Below, piece after piece: positions 45,248 through 54,087 of a stretch of DNA of 64,000 nucleotides. The notes beneath the pieces were generated by a model that saw only the letters and a list, made by a program, of their open reading frames with translations, had not been told where the DNA came from and did no database searches. A program made the translations under genes and the position numbers. The stretch is taken from contig JAFIGD010000008.1 in the NCBI GenBank assembly GCA_020831625.1, positions 1 to 64,000 on the forward strand, read 5' to 3'. This stretch comes from Verrucomicrobiota bacterium. Lineage in GTDB: Bacteria; Verrucomicrobiota; Kiritimatiellia; SS1-B-03-39; UBA6053. Position 1 is the stretch's first letter. Each line of letters opens with the position of its first letter.

Positions 45248-45313
45248 TAAGCCGTTTGTGTTTTCTTCTTTCGCTTGCATCCCGGTTGCCCGGTGTGTAG
45301 TGTCCCATGACTG

Positions 45314-46294
45314 GTGGGATGTGGTTTTCCCGCCACAGACCTGAACCGACCATGTGGGACTCTACACAACTTTCCAATCTACTGGGACATCGGCCGGCAT
45401 ATACTCGAACGCCAGGAACGCGAGGGCTGGGGCGCCAAAGTGATTGACCGCCTGGCCCACGACCTTTCCGCCGCCTTCCCGGAGATGAGGGGGCTTTCGG
45501 CGCGGAATCTCAAATACATGCGCAATTTTGCCGAGGCCTGGCCGGATAATGAAATAGTGCAACGGGTCGTTGCACAAATTCCATGGCGAAGCCAAATCGC
45601 TTTGCTGGAGAAACTTAAGGAATCCACCATCCGGCTCTGGTATGCGAAACAGGTGATTGAAAACGGCTGGAGCCGGGATGTGCTGGTCATGCAGATCGAA
45701 TCCGGCCTGCACCGCCGGGTGGGTGGGACGGTGAACAACTTTGCTCTCACCCTGCCGCCCGCCGACTCCGATCTGGCGGAGCAAGTTTTCAAAGACCCGT
45801 ATCTCTTCGACTTCCTCGGGACCGACGCGCCCCGCCGCGAACGGGAAGTGGAGCAGGCCCTGATGGATCACCTCAAGGACTTCCTGCTGGAACTGGGTGC
45901 GGGTTTCGCTTTCGTGGGACGCCAGAAACGTCTGGAGGTGGAGGGCGAGGAGTACCGGATCGACCTGCTGTTTTACCATCTGCGCCTGCGGTGCTACGTG
46001 GTGGTGGAACTCAAAGCCGTGCCCTTTGATCCCGCCTTTGTTGGACAACTCAATCTCTATTTGTCTGCCGTGGATGACCTCTTGCGCCACCCCGACGACA
46101 AACCCAGCATCGGCCTGCTGCTTTGTAAAAGCCGAAAAAAATTGGTGGTAGAATACGCCCTGCGCGGACTCGACACCCCCATGGGCGTGGCCGAATGGAA
46201 GACCCGGCTCACCGAGGAATTGCCGGACGAACTCAAAGGCAGCCTCCCCAGCATCGAGGAGATCGAGGCGGAATTTTCGGGGGAGGTGGGGTGA
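45314..46294 (+). CDS. DUF1016/YhcG-family PD-(D/E)XK nuclease, probably N-terminally truncated
   Basis: The frame opens at a GTG (45314), but recognisable family sequence starts only at IYWDIGRHILERQEREGWGA, about residue 25. Normal YhcG proteins carry ~40-50 more residues before this point. The rest is complete: LSARNLKYMRNFAEAWPDNE, QIPWRSQIALLEKLKE, then the PDDEXK nuclease half with EYRIDLLFYHLRLRCYVVVE (D and ExK of the active site: VVELKAV) and FVGQLNLYLSAVDDLLRHP. The family is linked to defence and restriction-type functions. The MITE at 45097-45247 may have replaced the 5' end. Function uncertain. Confidence 0.75.
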   Translation: MGCGFPATDLNRPCGTLHNFPIYWDIGRHILERQEREGWGAKVIDRLAHDLSAAFPEMRGLSARNLKYMRNFAEAWPDNEIVQRVVAQIPWRSQIALLEKLKESTIRLWYAKQVIENGWSRDVLVMQIESGLHRRVGGTVNNFALTLPPADSDLAEQVFKDPYLFDFLGTDAPRREREVEQALMDHLKDFLLELGAGFAFVGRQKRLEVEGEEYRIDLLFYHLRLRCYVVVELKAVPFDPAFVGQLNLYLSAVDDLLRHPDDKPSIGLLLCKSRKKLVVEYALRGLDTPMGVAEWKTRLTEELPDELKGSLPSIEEIEAEFSGEVG

Positions 46295-46309
46295 AGGGTT
46301 CGCTATCGC

Positions 46310-47824
46310 TTACGCAAGCCAAACCCGGGGCATGGGGACGGGGTCTTTTCCCATTTGGGCGTGGGTCAGTTTTAGCAGCAGTTCGGATTTAAGGCCTGCG
46401 TATTCGGGGTCGTCCCAGCGGTTGTGCAGTTCGTCCGGATCCTCATGAAGATCCCAGAGTTCGCCGTGGGGGTGTCCGTAATAGACGGTGAGTTTGTAGC
46501 GGGAGTCCACATAGGTGTTCAGGAAAATGGTGTCGGGCTGGTGACGGTTTTCGACCAGCACATGATCGCGCAGAGCTGGGGTCTCGCCCTTGAACACCGG
46601 GGTGAAATCCAGTCCGGCCATGGTGCGGGGCACGGGCAGACCGCAGGCGGCAAGGAAGGTCGGCGGCAGGTCCACCAGGCTGATCAGGGAATCGGTGCGG
46701 GTGCCGGGATTGGTTTGTCCCGGGGTTTTGGCGATGAAGGGGACCTTGATCACGTCCTCGTAATGGAAGGGGCCTTTGGCGCCCAGTCCGTGTTTGCCGA
46801 GGAAGTGGCCGTGGTCGGTGGTGAACACGATGAGGGTGTTGTCCGCCAGGCCGAGGGCCTCCAGTTGGTCGAGAATTTGGCCGATCGCGTGGTCGGTGAA
46901 GCTCACCATGCCGTAGTAGGCCTGGATTTTCCGGGTGAAATCCTCGTTTTGGCTCCAGGTTTGCTCCATATATCCGTGGTTCTGAATGCCATTCACCAAG
47001 TATGCGGAGAAATCCGCCGTGGGATCCTGGGTGAGTTGGTGCGGAAGCGGGTTGCGGTCATGCTCCCCGGGGACCACATATTCACGGAGAATATCCTCTT
47101 CGGAATACATGGAGGCCCAGGGTTCCGGCACCGCGTAGGGGGTGTGGGGGTCGGGAAAACTGGCCCAGAGGAAAAAGGATTCTCCCGCGTCGCTGTGCTC
47201 CGCGAGTTTGGCATTCACCCGTTCGGTGATCCAGGTGTTGTAATGGGCCTCTTCGGGGATGGGCCAGATGCCGTCCTTTTGTTGGGAAACGTTATAGATG
47301 CCGGCCTCGGGAATAAACCAGTCCCGCCAGTTGTCGAAGCCTTTGTCCTCCAGCCAGAAACGGTAGTGGGGACCCACCCAGGCCTCCGCAGTGTGTCCGC
47401 GGTGAAGTTCATAGGTGTCGAAACCATAGAAATCTCCGGTCCGGTTTTCCCAGTATTCGCGGTCGCCAAAATGGTCGGGGGTTTCCACCGAGGGGAATTC
47501 TTCGGTGCTGCGAAGGGGCTGAAAATGGGCTTTCCCGATCAGGGTGGTGCGGTAGCCCGCCTGTTGGAAGGCATCTCCCAGGGTGGGCACGGATTCGGGC
47601 AGTTTGGTGCCGAGGCTGTAGCAGCCGTGCTGACTGGGATACAGGCCGGTGATCAGGGAGGCGCGGGTGGGGGAGCAGGTGGGGTTGGGGCAATACGCGC
47701 GGTCAAAAATTGTGCCCCGGGCCGCGAGGCGGTCCAGATTCGGGGTTTTGATGCCCGGGTGATTGTACCCCATGCATTTCCAGTGGTGCTCGTCGGTGGT
47801 GATGAATAAAACGTTCATTTCCAT
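46310..47824 (-). CDS. Type I sulfatase (formylglycine-dependent)
   Basis: 504 residues from the ATG at 47822-47824; a longer frame upstream lies across a gene remnant and is not believed. The formylglycine motif is CSPTRASLITG, with Cys at residue 50, and the first metal-binding Asp is in LFITTDEHH. GYRTTLIGKAHF, LIVFTTDHGHFLGKHGLGAK and LVDLPPTFLAACGL are further family blocks. No signal peptide is seen, unlike many polysaccharide sulfatases, so desulfation may occur in the cytoplasm. The maturation enzyme (FGE or anSME) is not in the window. It implies a sulfated algal substrate. Downstream of the aldo/keto reductase in the same direction. Confidence 0.92.
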   Translation of the reverse strand: MEMNVLFITTDEHHWKCMGYNHPGIKTPNLDRLAARGTIFDRAYCPNPTCSPTRASLITGLYPSQHGCYSLGTKLPESVPTLGDAFQQAGYRTTLIGKAHFQPLRSTEEFPSVETPDHFGDREYWENRTGDFYGFDTYELHRGHTAEAWVGPHYRFWLEDKGFDNWRDWFIPEAGIYNVSQQKDGIWPIPEEAHYNTWITERVNAKLAEHSDAGESFFLWASFPDPHTPYAVPEPWASMYSEEDILREYVVPGEHDRNPLPHQLTQDPTADFSAYLVNGIQNHGYMEQTWSQNEDFTRKIQAYYGMVSFTDHAIGQILDQLEALGLADNTLIVFTTDHGHFLGKHGLGAKGPFHYEDVIKVPFIAKTPGQTNPGTRTDSLISLVDLPPTFLAACGLPVPRTMAGLDFTPVFKGETPALRDHVLVENRHQPDTIFLNTYVDSRYKLTVYYGHPHGELWDLHEDPDELHNRWDDPEYAGLKSELLLKLTHAQMGKDPVPMPRVWLA

Positions 47825-47875
47825 TCCTCTCGATCCGGGGGCGGATTGACCCGGGACTCGGCTAGATTCTCTTGT
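47819..47875 (-). pseudogene. Beta-helix 5' (mature N-terminal) remnant
   Basis: The minus strand reads NLAESRVNPPPDREEWK before a stop, matching LPESWVHPPPDREEWE of the protein at 38272. At the nucleotide level about 60 bases align with 39946-40010 with roughly 85 percent identity by eye. It occupies the gap between the aldo/keto reductase and the sulfatase, and its last bases overlap the sulfatase start. Confidence 0.8.
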
Positions 47876-47876
47876 T

Positions 47877-48806
47877 TCAGCATGCTTTGAGCCGTTCGTA
47901 GAGTTCGGGGGGCAGGGTGGCCGCGCCGGCGGCGGCGTTTTGAAGGACCTGCTCCGGGCGTGTGGCACCGGGGATGAGGACCATCCCGGCGGGATGGCTG
48001 AGGATGAAGCGCAGGGCGGTTTCGGTGAGATTTTTTTGTCCGGCGACCTCCTGCATTCTGCCGAGGGCCTGGAGGCGATCCTCATAGAATGCGCGTTGCG
48101 CTCCGCCTTGGTTCCATTTCTTGCGCACGGAATCGGTGAAGACGGTGTCGAGATCATATTTCCCGCTTAAAATGCCCTTGTTCAAGGGGCCCCGCACGAG
48201 AATGCCCATGTCTTCTTGACGGCAGTAGTCGATGAGACCCTCATCCGCGCTTCGGTCAAGCAGGGAGTACTCCAGCTCGACCACGGCGCAGTTTCCGCCG
48301 GACAGCTCCTGGAACCGTTTGAGCACCTCCAGGTTGTTGGTGGAGATGCCGTAGGTGCGCAACATCCCTTCCCAGACGAGCTGTTTAAATCCTTCGATGT
48401 AAACGGAAGGATCTTCGATGTCCCCTTCGTGGCAGAGGATGGTGTCGATGTATGTCGTTTTCATGCGTCCGGCGATGGCGTGACCACAGAGGCGGATCAT
48501 GTCGGGGGTCGTTTTTGGCACTCCGGGTCCTGTGCGTTTGCCCCAGTTCCCGATTTTCGAGACGATGAAGAGCTTTTCACGGTCAAATTCGTGAAGCACG
48601 CGGCCGATGCGCAGCTCGCTGCAGCCGTTCGGAATGCCGTAGGATTCGGCGGTGTCGATGAGGTTCATCCCGGATTCGATGGCGGTGCGGAGAATGGCGT
48701 CGGACTCCCGGTCGGTGAGTTCGCCCCACTGGTTTCCGATGTTCCAGGTGCCGAGTCCCACGGCCGAGCTGTTCCACTCCGTTTTTCCAAGTTGTTTGTA
48801 GATCAT
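47877..48806 (-). CDS. Aldo/keto reductase
   Basis: 309 residues, ATG at 48804-48806 with a GGAGC ribosome site. The tetrad is visible: Asp and Tyr in NLIDTAESYGIPNG, Lys in LFIVSKIGNWG, His in DTILCHEGDIED. NADPH-binding residues lie in the C-terminal ALRFILSHPAGMVLIPGATR. Such enzymes act on sugar aldehydes or ketones, and those in algal-polysaccharide loci often handle unusual sugars. The frame is complete. It is bracketed by a beta-helix tail remnant upstream and a head remnant downstream. Confidence 0.9.
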   Translation of the reverse strand: MIYKQLGKTEWNSSAVGLGTWNIGNQWGELTDRESDAILRTAIESGMNLIDTAESYGIPNGCSELRIGRVLHEFDREKLFIVSKIGNWGKRTGPGVPKTTPDMIRLCGHAIAGRMKTTYIDTILCHEGDIEDPSVYIEGFKQLVWEGMLRTYGISTNNLEVLKRFQELSGGNCAVVELEYSLLDRSADEGLIDYCRQEDMGILVRGPLNKGILSGKYDLDTVFTDSVRKKWNQGGAQRAFYEDRLQALGRMQEVAGQKNLTETALRFILSHPAGMVLIPGATRPEQVLQNAAAGAATLPPELYERLKAC

Positions 48807-48827
48807 TATCGCTCCTTCATGTCGGGG

Positions 48828-48890
48828 TTATTTCAAGATCGCTGCGGCCTGTTCGGGGCCAAAGCGTTCGATGAGTTGCTGTTCAAACAG
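48828..48890 (-). pseudogene. Beta-helix 3'-end remnant
   Basis: The minus strand reads LFEQQLIERFGPEQAAAILK and TAA, almost identical to the end of the protein at 38272 (LFEQQLIEHLGAEQAAAVLK). About 65 bases align with 38270-38335 at roughly 84 percent identity by eye, including the stop and flanking GGTTATTTCAAG. Nothing of the gene body survives upstream. Confidence 0.85.
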
Positions 48891-48931
48891 GCAAATAAAT
48901 CATAGATGGATTACAGCGGCGTATGGATTCA

Positions 48932-51900
48932 TCAGTTGGCGGAGGGACCTTGCAGGCGGATGAAGACTTTCGGCAGGTCCAGCCGGAGTTCATAGCGGGT
49001 TCTGCCGGTTGCGGGGTTGGCGTGGGGAACCAGGGCACCTTCCCCCGGGACGAGCCGCGTCCAGTCAACAAGGTCCGTTGAGGTCCAGATCTCAAAATCA
49101 GGGCCGGGCTCAAATCCGGAGAGGACCTCCCAGGAAAATGCGGGCCCGTTTTCGCCGCTCGGTTCGGTAATGAACAGCCGCCCCGCGCCGCCGACCGCCT
49201 CCCCCTGGCTCCATCCGGCGAGGTAGAGGAAGTAGGGGGGCACCCCGTCGAGTTCCTTCGGATCCGGAAGCGTGGTGTTCTCCAGCCAGTCCTCGTAGGT
49301 CGGTAGAACGGTGAACGTCACTTCGTCATGGGTGGTGTACAGCCCGTCGGTGGCCGTCAGCTGAAACACATAGACCCCGGGTCCCTCGAACGTGACGCTG
49401 GTTCCGGGGACTGCGGGATTGTCGAATGTGACCGGGGCAGGGCCGGATAGCAGGCTCCAAATGGTCGTCAGCGCATTGCCGTCCGGATCGCTCACGGCCC
49501 CGCCAAGTGTTGCCGCAACCCTTGATTCCGCGGGGGCTTCATCCTCATAGGGATGATTGACGGGAAGCAATCCTGCCAAACCCCATTTATGGGCTAGGTA
49601 TCCCTCCAGTTTTTGGCGGTCTGCGGTGCTGACGGTGCCGTTGAGAAGGATGAACTCGCCGATGGCGGTGTTTTGATAGTGGTTCCCGATGCCGCCGACA
49701 AAGAGATTGCCTGCGGTGTTCACGCTGTGCCCGGAGTTGTCTCCAGCGAGGAGGGATCCGTTTTTGAAAATTTGCTGCACGTTGTCTGTGGTGCTGCCGT
49801 AAAAGCCGGCCAGCACCACATCGCCAACGCTCACATCGTAATTCGTTCGAAGGCGTTCCGCACCGGTGCCTCCGGTATCGAAGAAAATTTCAGAGCCCCA
49901 GGGAGCATGCGACTGCCACCGGTTCGCGTTTTCACTCGAGCCGGTCAGGCTGAACAAGGTTTGGTTGCTTACCCTGGCATCCACGCGATGGACCGCAAGG
50001 ACGAATGCATCGTTGACACTTGATCCGAAGGGGTTGGTGGATGTGTTCAGACGGTCGTCCACGCCATCGAACTTGATGGCGTTGGTGCCGTTGATCGTGG
50101 TCGCCCCCGTCGCCGGGCGACGGGCGGCTTCGCTCTGGGTCAGGTGCAGTTCGTTTCCACTCTTGTCGGCCCATTGGCTGACACTTCCGCCGTCGGCGGT
50201 GAGCGTGGCGGCGTCGCTGGCGTCATACCAGCCCACGATGCCGGGCATCTCTGCCGGGCTCCATGCGGTCGCGCTGGAAAACGGGATCGTCTGGGCTGAT
50301 CCGGCACTGACGCTCGGCGGATTTAGATTGGGAAAATACGTCAGCTCCACCGGTTCGCTCAACTCGGATTCCGTGCCGTCCTCAGCGACCGCCGAAACCG
50401 CGTACCCGTAGAGAATCCCACCCTCAGCCTCGTTGTCTTGGAACGCTGTTCCGGGGATGTCCGACGCAAGGGCTGTTGACGGAAACGCACCGGAACCCTG
50501 TCGGCGATACAGCCGGTAGGTCGCTGTGTGTGGATCGTCGTTCGCATCCCAGCTCAACGAGACGAATCCGTCGTTTGGAACGGCCGTTAATCCGGTTGGA
50601 ACGTCAGGCATATTCAGTTCGCTGATGCTGAAGGTTTGGGGTTCGATCACAAAAGCAGGAGAACCACCCGTCCTGGACCGCGTCCCGAATCCGAAAAATT
50701 CTCCGGCGAGCAGGCTCTTCGGAACGGTCAGGGTAACCGTTTGCGAGACACCGTTGAAATCGGTCACAGTCGCCGCGACGTCTGCATCCTCCTCATTGAA
50801 GTGCACCGTTACCCTGTAAATATAGACCCCGCCGCCGATCACACTCCCGCTGTAGCCCGGTTGTGCCGAAGGAGAACTGAAGTTGTTAATCCCACGGCTG
50901 TTCAAGGCAAGATTGCCATTCCGAATCACGATCAGGGAGAGCCCGGAGTTGATTCCGGCAACCCCGCCGGAGCCCGCAAAAAGGCTCAAACCCACCCGGC
51001 TTGCCCGACTGGAAGGGCCCATGCTGGTGACATCAATCGTCCCGGAAAAGAGGTAGGCAGACCCTGCAGATCGATCCAACGGATATTGGCGCAAGAGGCT
51101 CGAGTTGACCCAATTGGTGGTGGCGCTCCCGTTATTCACGTAGCGAATGCCTTCGGACTGCTCGGTCCAGCCGGTGGGTGAGAACGTGGCCGCCTCCGTA
51201 AATCCGGCAAACCGATCATTGTTGGTTCCGAACCTCACATCCAGGCTCACGGTACCCGGCAAAGCGGGTACGGCCTCAACCTCAGCGCTGAAGACGGATT
51301 CGTTGCCGAAGATATCCGTGGCGGTCACCACATAATAGTAGGCCGTGTTTCGCACGACATCGAGATCCGTAAAGAGGTTCGACGTCAGCTTCGTTGCCAG
51401 CGGTTCACCAAACGCCCCCGGGGTCGTTGTGCGATAGATGGAATAATCGCGATGCTTTCCCAGCGAACTCGCATCCCAGGCGATGGCCACCGAATCGGTG
51501 AACGCGGTGGCGATCACGCCACTTGGCGCGGGAGGCGGGTTTGACTCCGGATCGCCCACGGTACTGGAACGAATGACGGTATGGGCCGTTCCCAGGTTGT
51601 CGACGGCGCGAATGCGCAGGGTGTATTGATCCTCGACAAGTCCCGCAAGCAGATTGTCCCCGTTCGCTGGAGACCACTGGAAAGGCGCGGTGTTTATTTG
51701 CCGCACCTCGGCATCGTTGATCCAAAGCGTCACGTGGGCGACGGAGCCATCCGGGTCGCTGGCGTTCACGGAAACGGTCAGATCCGTGCCCACGGGAAAA
51801 TTCTGCCCTTCGGACGGAGAGGTGATCCCGATCGCGGGTGCGGCGTTGTCCGGCATGGAAAAGGACCAGGCATCGTCCAGGTCATCATAGACTTCATCAT

Positions 51901-53785
51901 CCGAGGTCGTCGTAAACAGCACCTCGTATCCGCCGCTCAAGACGCTGCTGTTGTTCAGCGCCCGGGACGAGACCTCCTGGGGCACCCGGTAATTCTCCGG
52001 AGTGAACAGCAGTGTTTCAGGACTGACCTCCCCCCGGGAGGGATCGCTGACGGCGATGTGGACGGTGACGTCCTCCTGCGGCGGGAAAAGAAAACGCACG
52101 CTCAGGAGTTCGGAGGCGGCACTGGCATTGCTGGTGGCCGGGGTTACCTTGAAGCCCGGAGCCCGCGCCTGCACATTGCCGAGAATCCAGGCGGTTTCGT
52201 AGCCGACCCGCTGCGCGAAGTTGTTCAGCTCTGGATTTGGGATCGCGCTGCCCGCCGGCCGCAGCTCGTCCTCAACCGGGGTTCTCCCCGAATAAAGCGC
52301 ATAAACGAAGGTCCCGCCGGCCCGCGCCAGCGCATGGCTGATGTGGGTGCTGTCGCGCATGAAGTTTTCATTCGGAAACTCTTTATCAATGATCGCACAG
52401 AGGAGACGAAGAGGGATCAAGCGCGCCGAAGCAATCTCTTCGGCGCTGTCGTATGCGTTCAAATTGTACGACGTGCGGCTGGTGGTTCCCTCTTTCATGA
52501 GGTAGGCGAGGTCAAGATCCCGGGTGGTGATATTTGCGATGTAGTTCGCATTGGAGCTTTCAAACTGGTAGGAATACCCAAACCCCAATTGCCAAAATGC
52601 GCGGTTGGTAAAGTAGGACTTGGTGTTGGCATCGCTCGCGGAGGCCATATGGCGGCCCAGGTTAAACGCGGTGGGGAGGGGCCAGTTCTGCGGCCAGCCC
52701 CGCCCGTCATCATCCGGGGTGTTGCTGTTATAGGTATTGTGGGTAAAGCTGCGCGTCAGATTCAGTTCCGGCAGCAACCAGTCATGAATCCACCGGCGGA
52801 TATCCCGCTCGGTGCTGGTTCCGCGTTCGCTGTGATAAACATGCCGCCGCTTGTCCCCCAGCATTTTGAAGGGATTGTTGAATTCGAATTTTCCGCTGTA
52901 TTGCGGAGCGCCCTGGTTTTCGGTGACCGTCGTATGGGCGGTGTTCGCCAAAGACGAAAAGGGATTATAAGAGGAATTTGCGGCGCTTTGACCGAACAAC
53001 CGGCTGTAAAGCGTCGCCGCCGCAAGGTAGGCTCCCTCGTCCTGGGTCGGATGGATGGTGTCGGCCGGCGATCCGGCCGCCTGCCAGGCCAGGCCCGCGG
53101 GGGCGACGGGAATGCCCGCCGTCCGGCCCGTGCGATAGACCACCTCTTTGTAGTGATCGAGATTGGAGGTGGAACCCGGTGCGGGCCAGGGCATGAGCAA
53201 CACGGTCTGCCCGCTTCCCTTCGCGACTTCCGCCGCAACGTTGGCGACACCAAGTGTATACAAACCGGGTGTGGTTTCGATGGTGTACGTATCACCGATC
53301 AAGACCACATAATCCCACGCCGTGTCTCCTTCTCCGCGCAAATCCGCCCATCGGGCCGCTCTGCCCCCAGTGCCGTAAGGCCAATGGAACCAGGTGAACA
53401 GGTTGGTCGCCCGACTAAAGCTAAACACCGCATTGTGTTCCCGCGTCGTCACATTCACGGCACCATGCCCGGCTCCTTCCAGGATCTGACGCAAGTGGTC
53501 GGCCACATCGAAGTGTCGAAACGCCGGCGTTCGAGCTGGAAACCCGTTGGCAGTGCTGGCAAAAGCAATGTCGCCCGGAACACCCGAACCAATGATGAGG
53601 ATGTTAACCTCGGCGTGCAGGGGCTCCGCAAAAGCGAAGGTCAGAAGGGAAAGGATCCGGAAGGATTGAAACATCCTCTTTGGCGCGGATGTCGCCGCCC
53701 AGAGCAGGAGAACCGAGCGCAATTTTGTCGTGAAGGAGGTTGTTTTTTCCATGGGATCTGTGTTTTCAGGGGTTTTTTTCGCCAT
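48932..53785 (-). CDS. Very large secreted SGNH-hydrolase/Ig/FN3/LamG protein
   Basis: 1617 residues. The signal anchor is near residues 38-58 (FQSFRILSLLTFAFAEPLHA), after a long N-terminal lead. Residues ~60-275 form an SGNH-type esterase fold (VNILIIGSGVPGD; WDYVVLIGDTYT; catalytic Asp/His in SPADTIHPTQDEGAYLAAAT). Then follow a helical region, an Ig-like repeat (ITSPSEGQNFPVGTDLTVSV), FN3 domains (PPPAPSGVIATAFTDSVAIA; VPTGLTAVPNDGFVSLSWDA), a LamG-like domain (GIVGWYDASDAATL; NAIKFDGVDDRL) and a PKD-type domain (PGVYVFQLTATDG). The C terminus is a Verrucomicrobia-type module (YEDWLENT; FEIWTSTDLVDWTRL). Likely a surface or extracellular esterase acting on decorated glycans. Confidence 0.75.
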   Translation of the reverse strand: MAKKTPENTDPMEKTTSFTTKLRSVLLLWAATSAPKRMFQSFRILSLLTFAFAEPLHAEVNILIIGSGVPGDIAFASTANGFPARTPAFRHFDVADHLRQILEGAGHGAVNVTTREHNAVFSFSRATNLFTWFHWPYGTGGRAARWADLRGEGDTAWDYVVLIGDTYTIETTPGLYTLGVANVAAEVAKGSGQTVLLMPWPAPGSTSNLDHYKEVVYRTGRTAGIPVAPAGLAWQAAGSPADTIHPTQDEGAYLAAATLYSRLFGQSAANSSYNPFSSLANTAHTTVTENQGAPQYSGKFEFNNPFKMLGDKRRHVYHSERGTSTERDIRRWIHDWLLPELNLTRSFTHNTYNSNTPDDDGRGWPQNWPLPTAFNLGRHMASASDANTKSYFTNRAFWQLGFGYSYQFESSNANYIANITTRDLDLAYLMKEGTTSRTSYNLNAYDSAEEIASARLIPLRLLCAIIDKEFPNENFMRDSTHISHALARAGGTFVYALYSGRTPVEDELRPAGSAIPNPELNNFAQRVGYETAWILGNVQARAPGFKVTPATSNASAASELLSVRFLFPPQEDVTVHIAVSDPSRGEVSPETLLFTPENYRVPQEVSSRALNNSSVLSGGYEVLFTTTSDDEVYDDLDDAWSFSMPDNAAPAIGITSPSEGQNFPVGTDLTVSVNASDPDGSVAHVTLWINDAEVRQINTAPFQWSPANGDNLLAGLVEDQYTLRIRAVDNLGTAHTVIRSSTVGDPESNPPPAPSGVIATAFTDSVAIAWDASSLGKHRDYSIYRTTTPGAFGEPLATKLTSNLFTDLDVVRNTAYYYVVTATDIFGNESVFSAEVEAVPALPGTVSLDVRFGTNNDRFAGFTEAATFSPTGWTEQSEGIRYVNNGSATTNWVNSSLLRQYPLDRSAGSAYLFSGTIDVTSMGPSSRASRVGLSLFAGSGGVAGINSGLSLIVIRNGNLALNSRGINNFSSPSAQPGYSGSVIGGGVYIYRVTVHFNEEDADVAATVTDFNGVSQTVTLTVPKSLLAGEFFGFGTRSRTGGSPAFVIEPQTFSISELNMPDVPTGLTAVPNDGFVSLSWDANDDPHTATYRLYRRQGSGAFPSTALASDIPGTAFQDNEAEGGILYGYAVSAVAEDGTESELSEPVELTYFPNLNPPSVSAGSAQTIPFSSATAWSPAEMPGIVGWYDASDAATLTADGGSVSQWADKSGNELHLTQSEAARRPATGATTINGTNAIKFDGVDDRLNTSTNPFGSSVNDAFVLAVHRVDARVSNQTLFSLTGSSENANRWQSHAPWGSEIFFDTGGTGAERLRTNYDVSVGDVVLAGFYGSTTDNVQQIFKNGSLLAGDNSGHSVNTAGNLFVGGIGNHYQNTAIGEFILLNGTVSTADRQKLEGYLAHKWGLAGLLPVNHPYEDEAPAESRVAATLGGAVSDPDGNALTTIWSLLSGPAPVTFDNPAVPGTSVTFEGPGVYVFQLTATDGLYTTHDEVTFTVLPTYEDWLENTTLPDPKELDGVPPYFLYLAGWSQGEAVGGAGRLFITEPSGENGPAFSWEVLSGFEPGPDFEIWTSTDLVDWTRLVPGEGALVPHANPATGRTRYELRLDLPKVFIRLQGPSAN

Positions 53786-54087
53786 ATCCGGGGTGAGTCT
53801 CGTTCTGATACATGTACATACACATCTCTGGGCTCCTGGGGTTGCGAGGGGAGGGCATGTCTTTAATTTTTGTGTTAAATCTCATGAATCAATGCTTTAT
53901 AAAAATATGGGTTTGTAAAAAATGGCAGGACTTATACCTGTTCTTGTATTTTACATTATATTTTCGTTTTTGTTTAAATGTAAATAAAATTAAATAATGT
54001 AAATTACTTCGAGTGTGGGTTAAGCAGTTGGCTTAGAATAACTTTCATGTAAATAAACGTTGCATCTATTGGGGGGAAAAGCGTAAT
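53786..54087. promoter_or_regulatory. AT-rich divergent promoter region with operator-like sites
   Basis: It separates the 1617-aa gene (minus) from the LacI gene (plus). CTGATACATGTACATACA at 53808-53825, ATGTAAATTACTTCG at 53998-54012 and TTTCATGTAAATAAACG at 54044-54060 all contain ATGTA-centred near-palindromes. The last lies about 30 bases before the LacI start, a usual place for an autoregulatory operator. No gene is seen. Confidence 0.4.

Noticed and set aside
51581-53866. A 761-codon plus-strand frame antisense to the SGNH protein
   Set aside because: Same reason: the minus strand has signal peptide, Ig, FN3 and LamG motifs and this strand has none.
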